DNA of 64,000 nt from Nephromyces sp. MM_2019 (Eukaryota > Apicomplexa > Aconoidasida > Nephromycida), in assembly GCA_015657535.1 (NCBI GenBank), contig JADHZB010001457.1:62001-126000 (forward strand), given 5' to 3'. A program made the position numbers and the translations under genes. Position 1 is the first letter of the stretch; every line of letters begins with the position of its first letter. The notes under the pieces were generated by a model that did no database searches, was not told the DNA's origin, and was given only the letters and a program-made list of their open reading frames with translations. Below, piece by piece: positions 13,401 through 25,129 of the stretch.

Positions 13401-16400
13401 TACCAAAAACTATTACTTTAGGATAGAATACAGCCTAATTTAGTTCAGCTGAGCTTGTGCTCAATTAAGTTTTAGGGCAAGGAGTCACATACTAATACCG
13501 TCATTCGGGAAAAAGACACCCCACGAATATCACTCCGAAGGCCCTCGAGATATCGCCATACGATTTAATTACGGCGAGACAGCACACTGAAGCTTCAAGC
13601 CTTTAAGCAATACAATATTTTTGCACCGACACATCATACGCTGAGGCAAAATGAAAGTAATATTTCGAAAGAACTCTAGCGTCTCGTTGAAATTCTTCCA
13701 CCGTAGCATCTATGCAAAGTTTTTGCTAGGTTACGATCTTCTCATATCAGGTGCAGTTGCAAATAGCACGATTCAACGATGCCTAAAAAGTTCAATTTGA
13801 TAGATAGAGCATAAGAATTAGCGATTATTCCCGCGAAGAAATTCAAGTAATTTCTTTTGTAGATAAATATGTTACACGAGCTCCTTAAGGTTATCACGCT
13901 GAGAATTAGGATTTTTGAACACCAGCACCAGCTATTAAAGTGGCTGGCAACGTAGATGTGGTGGTTGCTTTCTTATTAGTCAAGCAGGGAGTACGAGCAT
14001 TATCATACGCTAGATGGCGGCGAATATAATGGCTGTACTCCCTCAAATAGCTTAAATACGCAAAACTAGTCTTTCATGGGCAACAAGCAAACGCATAAAT
14101 TTCCACAAAAAATTCGACCACACATTTTCGAAGGAAACGAGCAAACGCCAATTCAGTATAGAAAATTTTCCATTGTTCACCTCGGATGATAGTAGCTAAA
14201 GTTCATCATCTACTCTACTCGCACACATTATACCGGTAAAACAATCCGGAGCGCCAAGAAGTTCTACCTGGAGTAATGCAAGCGGTGCAACATGGAGGAG
14301 ATTTTTTGCATAACAAAAGCAGCTATGCAGCGTGCCAGCGCAGCTCCCGTAAGCCTGCGTAACAAGGGAGAGCTAGCCAGGAGCCACTACAATTACAATG
14401 TCTACTTATGCCCTAGGGCATGAAGAAAGCGATTCATTGCAGGCCTCGTTAAGGGTGCAGAAAAATTTATTTGGTGAGAAGCCAACTAAGGTCCACAACT
14501 GTTTAAACCTTAAATTTCTAGTTTTAATGAAATTACTTCAGCCCTTCAATAGCAATGTAGGGGATGCATAAATTAATGAACGAGTAAAGATAAACCGTAT
14601 GGTAAGCCGTGGCACAAGCTACTAATCAAAAGAACCGCCTGCAAAGAATAGCTGACGGTTTTCCGCTCTAAAATAAGCTAACTATGGGCACAACACTGCG
14701 AGCGGGTAATGACACAAATACAGCTCTTGCGGTCTACACGTTTTGGTCTGCGTTGAGAAGTAACTGTATGGCAGAACATCGCGCATATTATTCCCACTGG
14801 TGCCAGCAGAAAACCAGATCCTTAGGTGAACAGCATGGAGCTCCTAGCAATCGTAGTACCAGTATTTGTATGTTTGCATAGGCGAAGTTACTATGAGATA
14901 AACAAATTCTTACCGCATCTTCCAGTCAATGAATGCTCTATTGAAGAGCTGAGATATCACATCATTCTTAGAAAAAGTAATTTATTACACCATGTGGTAC
15001 TAAACACTAGGAACAACGACGGCATATAGTATAGCAATTAGTTATAGCGCTGAGCTTTTCACTGCATATGTCTGGCTGCGTAAGTGGCTCCTCCTCAGAG
15101 CTTTTCGCAATCATGCTTTTTGTAAGCTCTAACAATAGCCATTCACAATGCAACTCTTAAAGAGCACGCCTGTGCCTGCTGCGATGAATAACAAATCGTA
15201 CGCTAGCTCTAGTAACTTCCATCATTCAATAAAGTGAAAATTCCGCAGAAAAAATATTCCAAGACGATTGGGGATAAAATAATAGGCTCATAGATTCGCA
15301 TGCCCAGTAGGTAGCTCAATCTATCAATGCAGTAAGACTATGCAACGCATGACTATTGGAATAGTTCGAAATGGATTCGTCATGCCTCAGGGTAGCAAAG
15401 ATCAACCCTAATCCCAAAGATTATATACCTTACACGAGCAACTGACGAGCAAAGTGATGTTGAAAAAAAACACCGGATAGAAATGCGAATAAAAATACTT
15501 CAGCTTCATAAAAAAAAACCCAGATCTAACTTCAGAATATACTTATATACACCGGGCGCCAATAAGACATGTGCAAAGTTTACTAGCTAGGTATTAGGTT
15601 ATTCTTAACCCAATGAAAACAAAGGTTTTAAATAAGCCCTTCAAAGGTAGTTTGCATTTACGGAAAAACGTTCGAAATTAGAAAAAAGCGAGAATTCACA
15701 TCCAGAGTCTTTTTCATCAGTAATAATCACCGAGTTCCAAACTATCTCTCCCAATGCAAGCAGCCCCTGAAACAACTAAAAGTTGAAATTATAACAAAAG
15801 ATAAGCAAACTGCTTCACCCAAAAATTATAATCTACATTGTAAGTTCGAGGCCATCGAATTATTTAGTCACAGTAAAGCACAATGGTCTTTACTTCCCCA
15901 GACTGCCACAACGTAACATTTTTGCACACACTAGGGCCGCTAAATCGCACTTCATGGAATCCAAACCCCTCAACTAATGCAAAAGCGGAAGGCATTGTTG
16001 CTAACTGTAAAGAGATTCGAAGAATGAAAAAAAAAGTGTATAAAAAGAATCTAGAATACTAAGGTAAATAAGGTATAAACCTCCGAATTAACAGCGGCCG
16101 CGTATGCAAATTTAACATAGGGAAACAATTTCAACTACGTTCGATCTTATTAAAGTTGAAAAAATGTCCAAAAAAGGCAATAGTGCAATCCTATATATTC
16201 CAGTGTCGAAAGTGAAATTGGCAGCAACTTGAAACGTCATAAAGTTGACATTCAGTTCAGTAGATGAACAGGTACATCACAGGATATACGTAAAGCACAT
16301 AAAAAGCACCTCTTGGATATAGCGACCTCCACAAACAGGCAAAAGTAAACATAGTAGGCAGATAAAAAATCTATTGCTGATGCATCCGTCATAAAATAGT

Positions 16401-17002
16401 AAGAACATATAGTACTAAAAAGAAGTAACCAAAGAATTAAAATAAACTTAAAATACAAGGGTAGACTTGTGAGAATACAAACCTACTTGACTAAAAAAAT
16501 GCAACAAAATTACAAGAACGATATGAAGAAACGCAAAGAGTAAAATTTAACTTGCAGACACCAAATGAAATCATGGCATTGATCGTAAATATAAAGAATT
16601 TCATCCCCAAAAAAAATGAAGATATTACTTTAAAATTATAGCAATAGGTAAACAGTAAGGAACAAGCATCACCAGTTGCCCGAAAATTGAGTGACCGAAT
16701 TGAAAGTAAACATTGTAGAGACAATGGTTATGAAAATTGTGTGAAACTACTCATTTTTACAAAATAATTTACACTTAAAGACATGCGAAAAAGTCTGCGC
16801 ATAAACCAAAATAAACAATCAAAATATCGCTGCAAAATGAGAAATATACAGGCAAAAACCCGTGGTATACTAACTTGACAACCTCATCTTCAAGTCTTCA
16901 AAAAAAAAAACCGACTAAAACGCAAAAGTATTATCCATCATGGCAACAAAAAAAAGGAAACGTGCAATAATATCAAGAATTAAGGGAAGAAAGAATTGTA
17001 AC
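10435..17002. other. Gene-poor stretch, nothing assignable
   Basis: About 6.5 kb holds only short open frames. The longest plausible ones are a basic plus frame at 11948-12190, a hydrophobic minus frame at 12715-12909 and a plus frame at 14826-15029; none has a family signature or convincing linked splice sites. From about 15.2 kb onward the plus strand becomes A-rich, the signature seen over minus-strand introns elsewhere in the window. The right end may therefore be the 3' part of the NTF2 transcript or another minus-strand gene. Confidence 0.5.
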
Positions 17003-18268
17003 TTAATACGACAATGTCCTAAAGATACTCATATTCCAAGGCTGAGCGACTGCAAAAAGATTTCATAAACACTTACTCATGTAGCCACCAGATGAAGTTG
17101 CCACTAAGTGAAATACTTCAGCAAACTTTATGGGCTGGTTATCCTCAATTGCAAGGTCACCTAGCGGAAAAAAGTTATTTAGAACGCATTTTATGTGAGA
17201 GCAACAGCTAAAAAAAATTAAATGATTAAGCTTTCATATTCACATGACATGCACATATATGAATCATCATATACAGTAAGCCTAGCCTCAATAAATTCAT
17301 GTAGTGGATACTGGTCCAGCGTCCCCATGAATATGGGAACAGGCTCTTAGGCTACTTAACTATACAAGCTTCTTACAAAATTATCATCTGTTATATAAAA
17401 AAAAGAGGAAAGCATCAAAAGCGAATAAGATAACACCTGGCGTTATTTGAGGAGGAAGTTTAAGCGAAAAATATAGGAATCAACTTGCGACTATCAACGA
17501 AACACTGTAAATTTTCAATGAATCGAGATACTGTTTAATTATATGGCCTCTAGCATCAAATTAAGTACTAGAAGCAATCAGAAGAACAAAACGATAACAC
17601 TCCAGAAATTCTGAAACTCGCTGAGAGGATATCAAAGTAGCGAACACAACTTCAAGTATTGAGCCGAAAAAGGTACAATCACCTGTGACAAACACAATGA
17701 TCCCGCCATGGGGAGTAGGCTGGCAATCGCAAGCTTGAAAACTATGCGAGATCTTTTGAGGTAGCGAATTAAGCTTTTCCATGATATTTTGTGTTCCCAC
17801 AAATGCAGTATTCTCAAAAGTCAAAAAAGACTCAGGAGAAAACAGATTCTCAAGCGCCCTTCTATAAACAGAAGAGTAAAAATTGAACTACTTTTATCAT
17901 GTAATCCTGAGCGAAGTCACACAAGTGGCGCTAAAATGACAACACACACACTTAAAACAAAAAGAAATTGAAATTCAAATGGGATTTAAACAAATCAGAT
18001 AAAGAAACGCAACAGCAACAGGCACCCAAACGAAAAAATTAAAGAACCAATGCTGGTAAAACTTCACAGGATACTCCACTCTTCATACTTGATATCGCTA
18101 AAACCTATAGCTTGATAAAGCCGCAATCGGGAAGTCAGCAAAATCCCAAAAAAATAATCAATGAGCTCCTCTTTTTAAGCGTTTTTACCTTTCATTTGAT
18201 AAAATATGATAGTAGTGAGCAACAAATTGCTTCCCTATCTGGTTGCAAACCTCAAAATTAGATGCCAT
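17003..18268 (-). CDS. NTF2: Nuclear transport factor 2 (NTF2)
   Basis: NTF2 is a small homodimer that carries RanGDP into the nucleus through FxFG nucleoporins. Four exons join in frame: 18268-18189, 17861-17683, 17160-17077 and 17049-17003, giving 129 codons (the family is about 125-130 aa). Exon 1 reads MASNFEVCNQIGKQFVAHYY, the N-terminal helix of the family. Exon 2 carries NERRALENLFSPESFLTFEN across the junction, then IMEKLNSLPQKISHSF and CDCQPTPHGG, matching the VEKLSSLPFQKIQHS and QPTP region of animal NTF2. Exon 3 has AIEDNQPIKFAEVFHLV, the conserved strand before the end. Exon 4 ends in SIFRTLSY, where relatives have DIFRLNY. All donors start GTAA or GTGA and all phases agree. The divergent last exon is the least certain part. 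Confidence 0.88.
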
Positions 18269-20691
18269 TTCTGCCTGAACATAGGAAAATACGCTGTACT
18301 AATTCAAAAAACTTGTGCTCGTTTGTTTTACCATGCAAAAAATAACCAAGGTGTTACGCTAAGGTGTACATTAAAATTATTCCGAAAAGATTATCACGCC
18401 GTCTAGAGATATTATCTTCAAAAGCCAAACTACATTCAGGAATCACACACACGTTAACAGCGCTTTATATTCAAACTCTTGTGGAGCAAAACTTCAAGAC
18501 TGCTACAAAAAGTGGCTGCAAGCAATCATCATATTAGCGCTCATGTCGTGATGGAAATTGGGATTACGAAACGCTAAAATCGGTAAGACAAATCGAAACC
18601 GAATCATTAATATTATTTAAAAGAGCAATGAAGCATGTTTGAAGCTGCATGAGCGGTGGCAAAATTATGAAAGAGTTATTTCATAAGCAATAAAACCAAA
18701 AAACAAACGCCGTGGATGAACGCAGAAGCATCTAGACTATATATGGAGAATACACAAAACTAGAAGAAAAAAGCCGAGCAAAGTCTATCACGAGAAAAAA
18801 TCGAAAAATTCCTGAATAGCAATACTCCTTGTAAAAGGATACTATAAGCTTCTCATTCTAAATCACTAATATCTCTTTATTGCTACAAAATATGCATCGT
18901 GGCAAAATTGCTACGCCAAGGGGTTGATGAAGTATTATATAGGGAAGAAATCATTGACCAAAAATCCGTGGCACTGATGCAGTTTTTTCTCATAATATCA
19001 CGAAAAAAATACAAAGGAACATACAGCAAAACCAGATATATCTTCCAAAACACAACATATAGCACGCAGAACAAATAACCAATAAATTCGCTGCATAACA
19101 ATAAAAAGACTGTTAAAATTTGAGATGCAATCGTCATAACGCGCTAACAATTACGCATCCCATGTTGCATGTGTGCTTTTGTAGAGCAAACTGAAAAATT
19201 TCGCACAATGTGACGAAGCATAAACATCCAGTATACTCGGCGTTAAGCAGAACATTGACAATTATCACACCAGCGATGAGCCAAATAACACCAGCACCCA
19301 AAGGCTATTGAGCGATATTTCAAAATAGCAAACGGCTGGTAATACGTAATATAGTATCATAGGGCTATAGAAAAAAGAATAAAAAATAATATGCACCAAC
19401 ACTGCACTCTGTTAAGAAACTTATTTCCACTCTCCCATCCGCAGGCATCACAAAATACTTTCATAGGGTGCAGAAGCAAATAAACCACCTTTTATGCAAT
19501 CGATATGTTGAAGAGCCAAAAAAGGTAAAATAGCTGCAGTGAAAAACTACTCCTTGCACTACATTACTCAGGATAGGCATGAATACATATTCTCTGCGAA
19601 AAGTGAAACAGAAAGCAACTCTAGCTACTTGTTACGACTAGGAATCAACGTGCCCTCTCTCAGATTGATGGATTATACACTTGCAACACCCGATTAATAC
19701 CACAGCAACACCGATATACACCAGTTTGCTACAGTTATGAACGCACAGCGAGTTAAAGGCAAAAACTGAACTTCACGACCTTCTGGAAGGAACACATATT
19801 AGCTATACCGCAAACTCAGCAGCAACTTCATAAGGCACAGAAGTGTAGTGCAAAAGAAGCGAGACTGGGAGTATGCCAGATTTCAAGATCATGGGAAAAC
19901 TTCCCTTGTGAAGCTGTATCTGCCTGTACACTTTTGTATTAACTGTGAAGGAAGACTAAATCAGCCTCTTACAAAAATATTCAACGCGCGTGACTTAATT
20001 ATACAATGCCAATACCCTCATATGTAGATGAAAAAGCTGCTGTGCCAAGGCATCAAAGCTTAGTCACTCATCCCTGCGTTGAAGCTTCGGATAAACATCC
20101 CTACAAACATGAAAAGATACCTCTAGACTTACACAAAATTTTATCTACCGCGCTTTGAATCCTGAAAGGTGCTGGGAGAGTGTTTAATCCCTAGAAGCAT
20201 CAAGTTTTTGTATCCACAAAGGGTAAAGTTACTCAAGGTAATTTACATGCAGTTGCATCAGTGCTACAAAGCGTTAAATAAAATCTAACAGAACAGCTTA
20301 TCTTTGCGGAAAGCAGTTCCTGTTATTCGTCGCACAGTGCCTATATAGTTCCAGTGATATCGCTTGGTTGACCAATCCGCGGCAACCTGATCACAGCATC
20401 TGTGCTGGAAACTTCCAAAAAACAGGTGGCGAATCGTATAAGGGCGTGCAGCTGGCCTAATGACATTTCAAATCATTTGTCAGCGCGGCAATGTCACCTG
20501 CGACTTGACATGCGTAGGTATATTCATTCGTGCGCACTTGGCTTCTCATGGTCGCCAGCACGATACGACAAGCAAGTGGGAGTTTCCACAACTTGTGGCT
20601 ACATATTGATGAAGCAACAGATCGATGGAGAAACCGCTTAACTTAACCGTAGTGTTAACTTTACAAAGCATCCTATCTTATTTAGTTTACC
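18269..20691. other. A-rich region upstream of NTF2; no gene assigned
   Basis: The plus strand is A-rich to about 20 kb, as over minus-strand introns. This could be 5' UTR introns of NTF2 or another minus-strand gene with short exons. A hydrophobic minus frame at 18883-19137 looks like T-rich translation rather than a protein. A GC-richer segment at 20400-20640 is open on both strands, and I could not decide a frame. Confidence 0.4.
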
Positions 20692-20946
20692 AGTCACTTG
20701 TTCTACCGTATGCGAGTGTACTTAGAAGAAGCTCTCCTAAAGCGTTTAATCCATTTTTCTCCGCATCACCACCAAACACCCAATACAGTAGACGAGCGTA
20801 TTCATGGCTCTTATTCTATAAGGCAAGACAAGTTGCAAGTCTTAACACTGGTCAGAGAATTTTATTTCGGTGGTATGCTTCAGTGTGTATCCATTGACAG
20901 CTTTAAAGGGAGTGCCGCTACTTCTCAACCGTACCCGAATTTCAGG
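20692..20946 (+). CDS. Isolated coding exon, unknown protein
   Basis: An open stretch of 85 codons runs between a pyrimidine-rich acceptor (TTTACCAG) and a strong GTGAGT donor. It reads like a globular protein, with segments YRMRVYLEEALLKRLIHF and QDKLQVLTLVREFYFGGMLQ. The exon ends in phase 2. I found no certain partner exon: the region at 20400-20640 just upstream is partly coding-like but has no in-frame donor before a stop. The 100-codon plus frame at 21541-21843 could be a downstream exon. No family is recognised. Confidence 0.45.
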
Positions 20947-22070
20947 TGAGTTCTCGTCAACCTATACTTCCATCCAAGGCAACAACTGAGGCGCGTCAAA
21001 GCTATTGAGCTGCACTGTTAGCTTCTAATTTTAATATAAATTACAGCTAATAAAGAAGAAACACAATTGCCTGCTATAGCATTACAATAAAAAGAAGGTT
21101 TAGGCCTTGAACTTATTGATTTCTGAAAGTAAAGCTAATTTTCTGCCGCTGTCACTTGTGAAACTCGTTCATATTCGCAGCCAGTATATAATCCTTTAGT
21201 GCCAATTCACCAAATTAACGTAGAAAAAAATAATACCCCACTTCTAGAATTTGCTCATAAATAAGTTTCCATGCCGCACTTCGCAATGCAAGATGCATCA
21301 CTTGCACAGGAATATGAGTTTTTGATGGCAAAAACTTAAGACTTCTTGATTGGGTTTGAATGGGATAGGAAATTAATCATTTACAGCGTAGCCTAGCGAT
21401 TTAGTCTCAATTCCGGGTTTACTTTAGCCTTGGAGTAACATTCTGACGTAACAGATTATACTGGGAATCACAGTTTTTAACTGGTAAGTAAGCTTAATAC
21501 CCACATATATAGCGGCACGATAACCTCGTTGAAATGAAATATGGGAACAATTCCGGAAGGTGCTACACCATGCAGTCTCCGGCTGACTGAACCCTTTAGG
21601 TTGTTACGATACTATCATGATTTCAAATTTGTGCAGAAAGAACATAAAAAGTTCTTCAATATAGGAAAGACGGTACATGCAGCTTTTTCAGAAAAGCTTC
21701 GACGGGTTTATTGCAATTCTAACCACATTGAAAGGCAATTTGTTGTGGTGATAACCTTGAGTATATCTCAATTCTCTGCCATATGGTATCGGAGGTATTC
21801 ATACTTTCCTATATTTATAGGGCACCCAATTTTACAATTTTGAACTTTAGCGAATTCGAAAATTACCTGATCTTCGAATAATCCTGAAATTTCTGGATGC
21901 ATAAATTTTTTAATTACGTGGCATCAGAGGTTAAATGTTACCTTCGTCAAGTCCACTGGTTTTTGCGGTATGCATGTATGTTAACATCCCTATGTGTTGT
22001 TGCAAGTTTACGCCTGAGCTGCAAGACATCGGTGCAACTCTTTCGTTAATGAGTAAACCTTGAAGGTATT
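20947..22070. other. Non-coding or unresolved; one 100-codon plus ORF
   Basis: The only frame of note is plus 21541-21843, starting MGTIPEGATPCSLRLTEPF, which is moderately polar and basic in its middle. There is no family match and its splice context is unclear. It may belong with the exon at 20692-20946. Otherwise nothing is seen. Confidence 0.3.
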
Positions 22071-23410
22071 TTAAGGCCAATCCTGGTATTTTCCTATTTC
22101 GCAGTCGCCAAAAGGAACAATGCGCATGCTTTTTAACTTAAAAATAAACAGTTATTCATCTTACGTGTTCTCCACCGGGCATAATTGATTGAATGCCTTT
22201 TTTTTAGTTCCTTTACCAGCGCTAATGCCACTTGCATACCAGCGTTGATTCTTAGCTATAAAAAAACATGCGATACAGAGAGAGTTATATATGAAATATG
22301 TCACCGAATAAAAAGTGTATGAAGTTTGCCATGCAGATGAGTAAAGAACTATATATTGTTTGCTTACGCGTATTTTTTGCCGTTCCATTCCTCAAATGTC
22401 TTAGTTGATATCCTTGGAAGGTTGCATTACGGGATGCAAGTGCTATTTCCGGCTTAATACTGCTTAGTCCACTTTCCACCGGCTTAAACCGTTCGGCTTT
22501 TTTGGGATGTGAGTTCATGTGACCTTGCAATTTCGGCTTCGGCTTACAATTTGCATCAATCCTATCTACTATGCGTCGGGGACTTAGAGATAATTTCTGT
22601 GTGTCGGTTACCACATTCGATGCAATCGGTCCAGATAGCATTCTTCCCTGCTTTAGTGCACTTCTTAGAAATTTGGGGAGTACTTCCGCACTATTAGCTT
22701 CCCCTTGATAGTCACCCTCTTTTCTCCGGCGTAGCATCGTGCTCATGGTTCCCTCCGAACTTGAGGAGCCCTCCTATTTAACGAAACATGCAATCAGTAC
22801 GCCTCGAAGTCACTGCGTGATAAATACCTCTGAACTAGCGCACTCAAGTGCTAAAGGCCTCCCAATTGATTTACATCTCGATTCCGATATATTAAGCAGG
22901 TCCCCAGAGCTGCATTCTGTCACAAACCTCCATCAGTTCACCAACGAAACCATAGCACAGGTGTTTTTACCCCTGCTTACCCCGCGTCATCGCATAAGCG
23001 TTTAGGTAGTTGAGCCATGACTCCTGAGCGGTAGAGTATTCAATAGACTGCCTGCCCCTTTTATGGTTCTCAAAAAATGCTCACCTTGTTTACATCAGCT
23101 GCGGGAAGGTATTCTTCGAGAGCAGAGTCTAGTGGTCTTTTCCCTTGTATAATGCTTTCGAGCACATCCCTCGTTAAGTCAACTGTGGCCTGCACCAACA
23201 GGCAAACATTGTGGGAAGAAACTTCCTCGCGTGCAATGCTTTTCCTACCTCGCCATCTGGTTCGGACTGAATGTTTCCCATCTTTTTGACGTACCCCGTG
23301 TACAAATCTGTTTGTTTCGACGCTATGGATGGAGGAAATGCAACACTAATATCAGTCAATTTTATGAGCAAATGAGCTGGTTAAACCGTACGGTATAACC
23401 TCGTGCACAT
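22071..23410 (-). CDS. Hypothetical protein, eight exons, about 287 aa
   Basis: Eight exons join with consistent phase: 23410-23392, 23322-23249, 23189-23085, 23023-22981, 22916-22828, 22752-22368, 22255-22165 and 22128-22071 (stop). Introns are about 36-110 bases with clear GTAAG/GTGAG donors, except a weaker GTACGG after exon 1. The protein has a helical N-terminal part (DLTRDVLESIIQGKRPLDSA, then ESWLNYLNAYAMTR), a serine-rich middle, and a basic C-terminal half with LRRRKEGDYQGEA, LPKFLRSALKQGRML, GTKKKAFNQLCPVEN and an acidic end GDCEIGKYQDWP. No transmembrane segment is seen and I do not recognise the family. The agreement of seven junction phases is the main evidence that it is real. 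The start exon is the weakest call: its only ATG gives seven codons before the first intron. Confidence 0.65.
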
Positions 23411-23458
23411 GGACACTTCAGTACGCCGATTACTATTTAATATATATTCAAGATTCTT
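23411..23458. promoter_or_regulatory. Probable bidirectional promoter gap
   Basis: Only about 48 bases separate the start codons of two divergent gene models. The segment contains AT-rich TTTAATATATATTC but no motif I can name. It is inferred as regulatory from position alone, and it depends on the first exon of the minus-strand model being correct. Confidence 0.35.
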
Positions 23459-24304
23459 ATGATGTCGAAAGCAGCCAAAATCGCGCTTGAAGTGCTGGTC
23501 AGTCCTGAGAACTAAACTGCAGGGTGTACTTACACTTGGAAAAGGGACGCTGTTACAGAGCGGCCACACCCTTACAATTAGCATCTGGTATGCTTACATT
23601 AGAGCTTGTTCCCACCTTATTATTACCGATGTACTTCGTGATGTGCAGCGCCGTTTTTACAAGAGAGTTTTTATTTTGCTATTTGTAGCAGGACTGGGAG
23701 CAAACTTCGTATGCGGTTACTTCAAGGGTACGCAAAGCTTATTCTGTTAAACAACGCGTGTCCGGGGCTTTTCTTGTGCCCTTAGCTAGATTAGGGCTGA
23801 CAGTGCTGTAAGTTTTTTGCTACGCTTTAAAAGAAAACACTGGCTTTCATTGTATGAAAGGCAGCTAAATTAGCCGGGCTGTAGCTACTCAAAGCCCGCT
23901 ATACGCGCATAAAAAGTACTAAACCTAGACTAATAGTTTCAAATGTCTTGCTTCTCATTCAAGAACGAGCTTTGCCCAGAAGCTTGCAACTTAATTGCAG
24001 CTAAATATATAAAGGAGCTGACTGAATCATTATTAATAGTGTGTTGGGCAATATATTTTTACGTCTCCATGCACGATATAGTGCAACAGGCGTCAGCATG
24101 CAGGCCAGAGGATTAATAGGTATCACTCTGGAATTAAGTCTCTCGCTCAAATTTTGTTGGGCCATACAGTTGGAGAAGGAATAAGCGTCAAAGAAATTTT
24201 CGCAGCGAAAACTGTGCAGCTTCAGCAGGTAAGAGAGATAGGATTACACTTAAAAATGAGAGCAAGTGTACTATTTTCCACCGTAGGCTTCTTTGGGTCA
24301 ATAA
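23459..24304 (+). CDS. Small hypothetical protein, six exons, about 86 aa
   Basis: A phase-consistent chain of short exons is visible: 23459-23497 (MMSKAAKIALEVL), 23523-23587 (GVLTLGKGTLLQSGHTLTI), 23692-23727, 24040-24119 (LGNIFLRLHARYSATGVS), 24206-24228 (AKTVQLQQ) and 24287-24304 (ends ASLGQ, stop). An alternative for the 3' part starts at ATG 24068 and splices to an exon beginning at 24120 that reads SGIKSLAQILLGHTVGEG before AKTVQLQQ, also in phase. The two readings cannot both be right. The protein is small, without a recognised family and without an obvious signal peptide. It faces the minus-strand eight-exon gene across a very short gap. Confidence 0.4.
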
Positions 24305-25129
24305 CTCCGATCACCGCAGATTGACCGATACGTTTTACAGAGAGCATTCCTCACATAATTTTGTGATTGAGCTATATAAAAAAGTGATACGGCATGGAAA
24401 AACATTTCATTCCATGACGCCAAATTTCTGCACAGATTATGACTTTGTCGATTACTTCCACACTAATCTTGATACCCTGATGGGGTTGCAGACTCTCAAC
24501 TCAAATCTCAGACTATAAGATTAGATGCTAGATAACATATATATCATCCAGCTCTCGCCTAGGCTGTTAGCAACAAGAACTATTCCCAGAAATTATAAGC
24601 CATAATAAAGGCAACCTAATACTAATTGGATGGTATTTACCTTTCAAATCGAATTAAAACGTACTGAAAATCATACAAGCCGCTTTTTCAAGTCGTACAA
24701 TTAGCATCAGATTGATAACAACATAATTTTGGGCACCCATGAAATTATTAGAAGTACGCTTCACAAAAACCAAACGAGAAACTCCTATGTAATAGGTTCG
24801 AAATTAATTGAAGAAGATGACTGCGCAAATGCACGTCTTCTTAATGGAAAAAAAGTTATAGTAAGCTTCAAAAGTCTTAAACGTCAAAAACTTTCCGAAT
24901 TTAAACCGTAGCTAAGTAGCAGCGCATCTGGTGACAAAAAATAGCTAACACAGCACGCAAAATATAACTAAGGTAATGGAAGTTCACCAACCCTTACAAG
25001 ATATTACATTTCAGTAGCACAAGACAAAAGTTACGGTATCAGAAATACTGTAAAAAGCCGAAAACTTGCCAGATTCGAAGGGTATTATACTAAAAAAGCT
25101 TCATCTTATCAAAAGTCGCTCCAGTAAAA
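24305..25129. other. Intergenic, convergent with CTNNBL1
   Basis: Two short plus frames (24321-24518 and 24729-24911) are open but show no family features. The region lies between the end of the small plus gene and the stop codon of CTNNBL1, so it probably holds the 3' UTRs of both. Confidence 0.4.
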
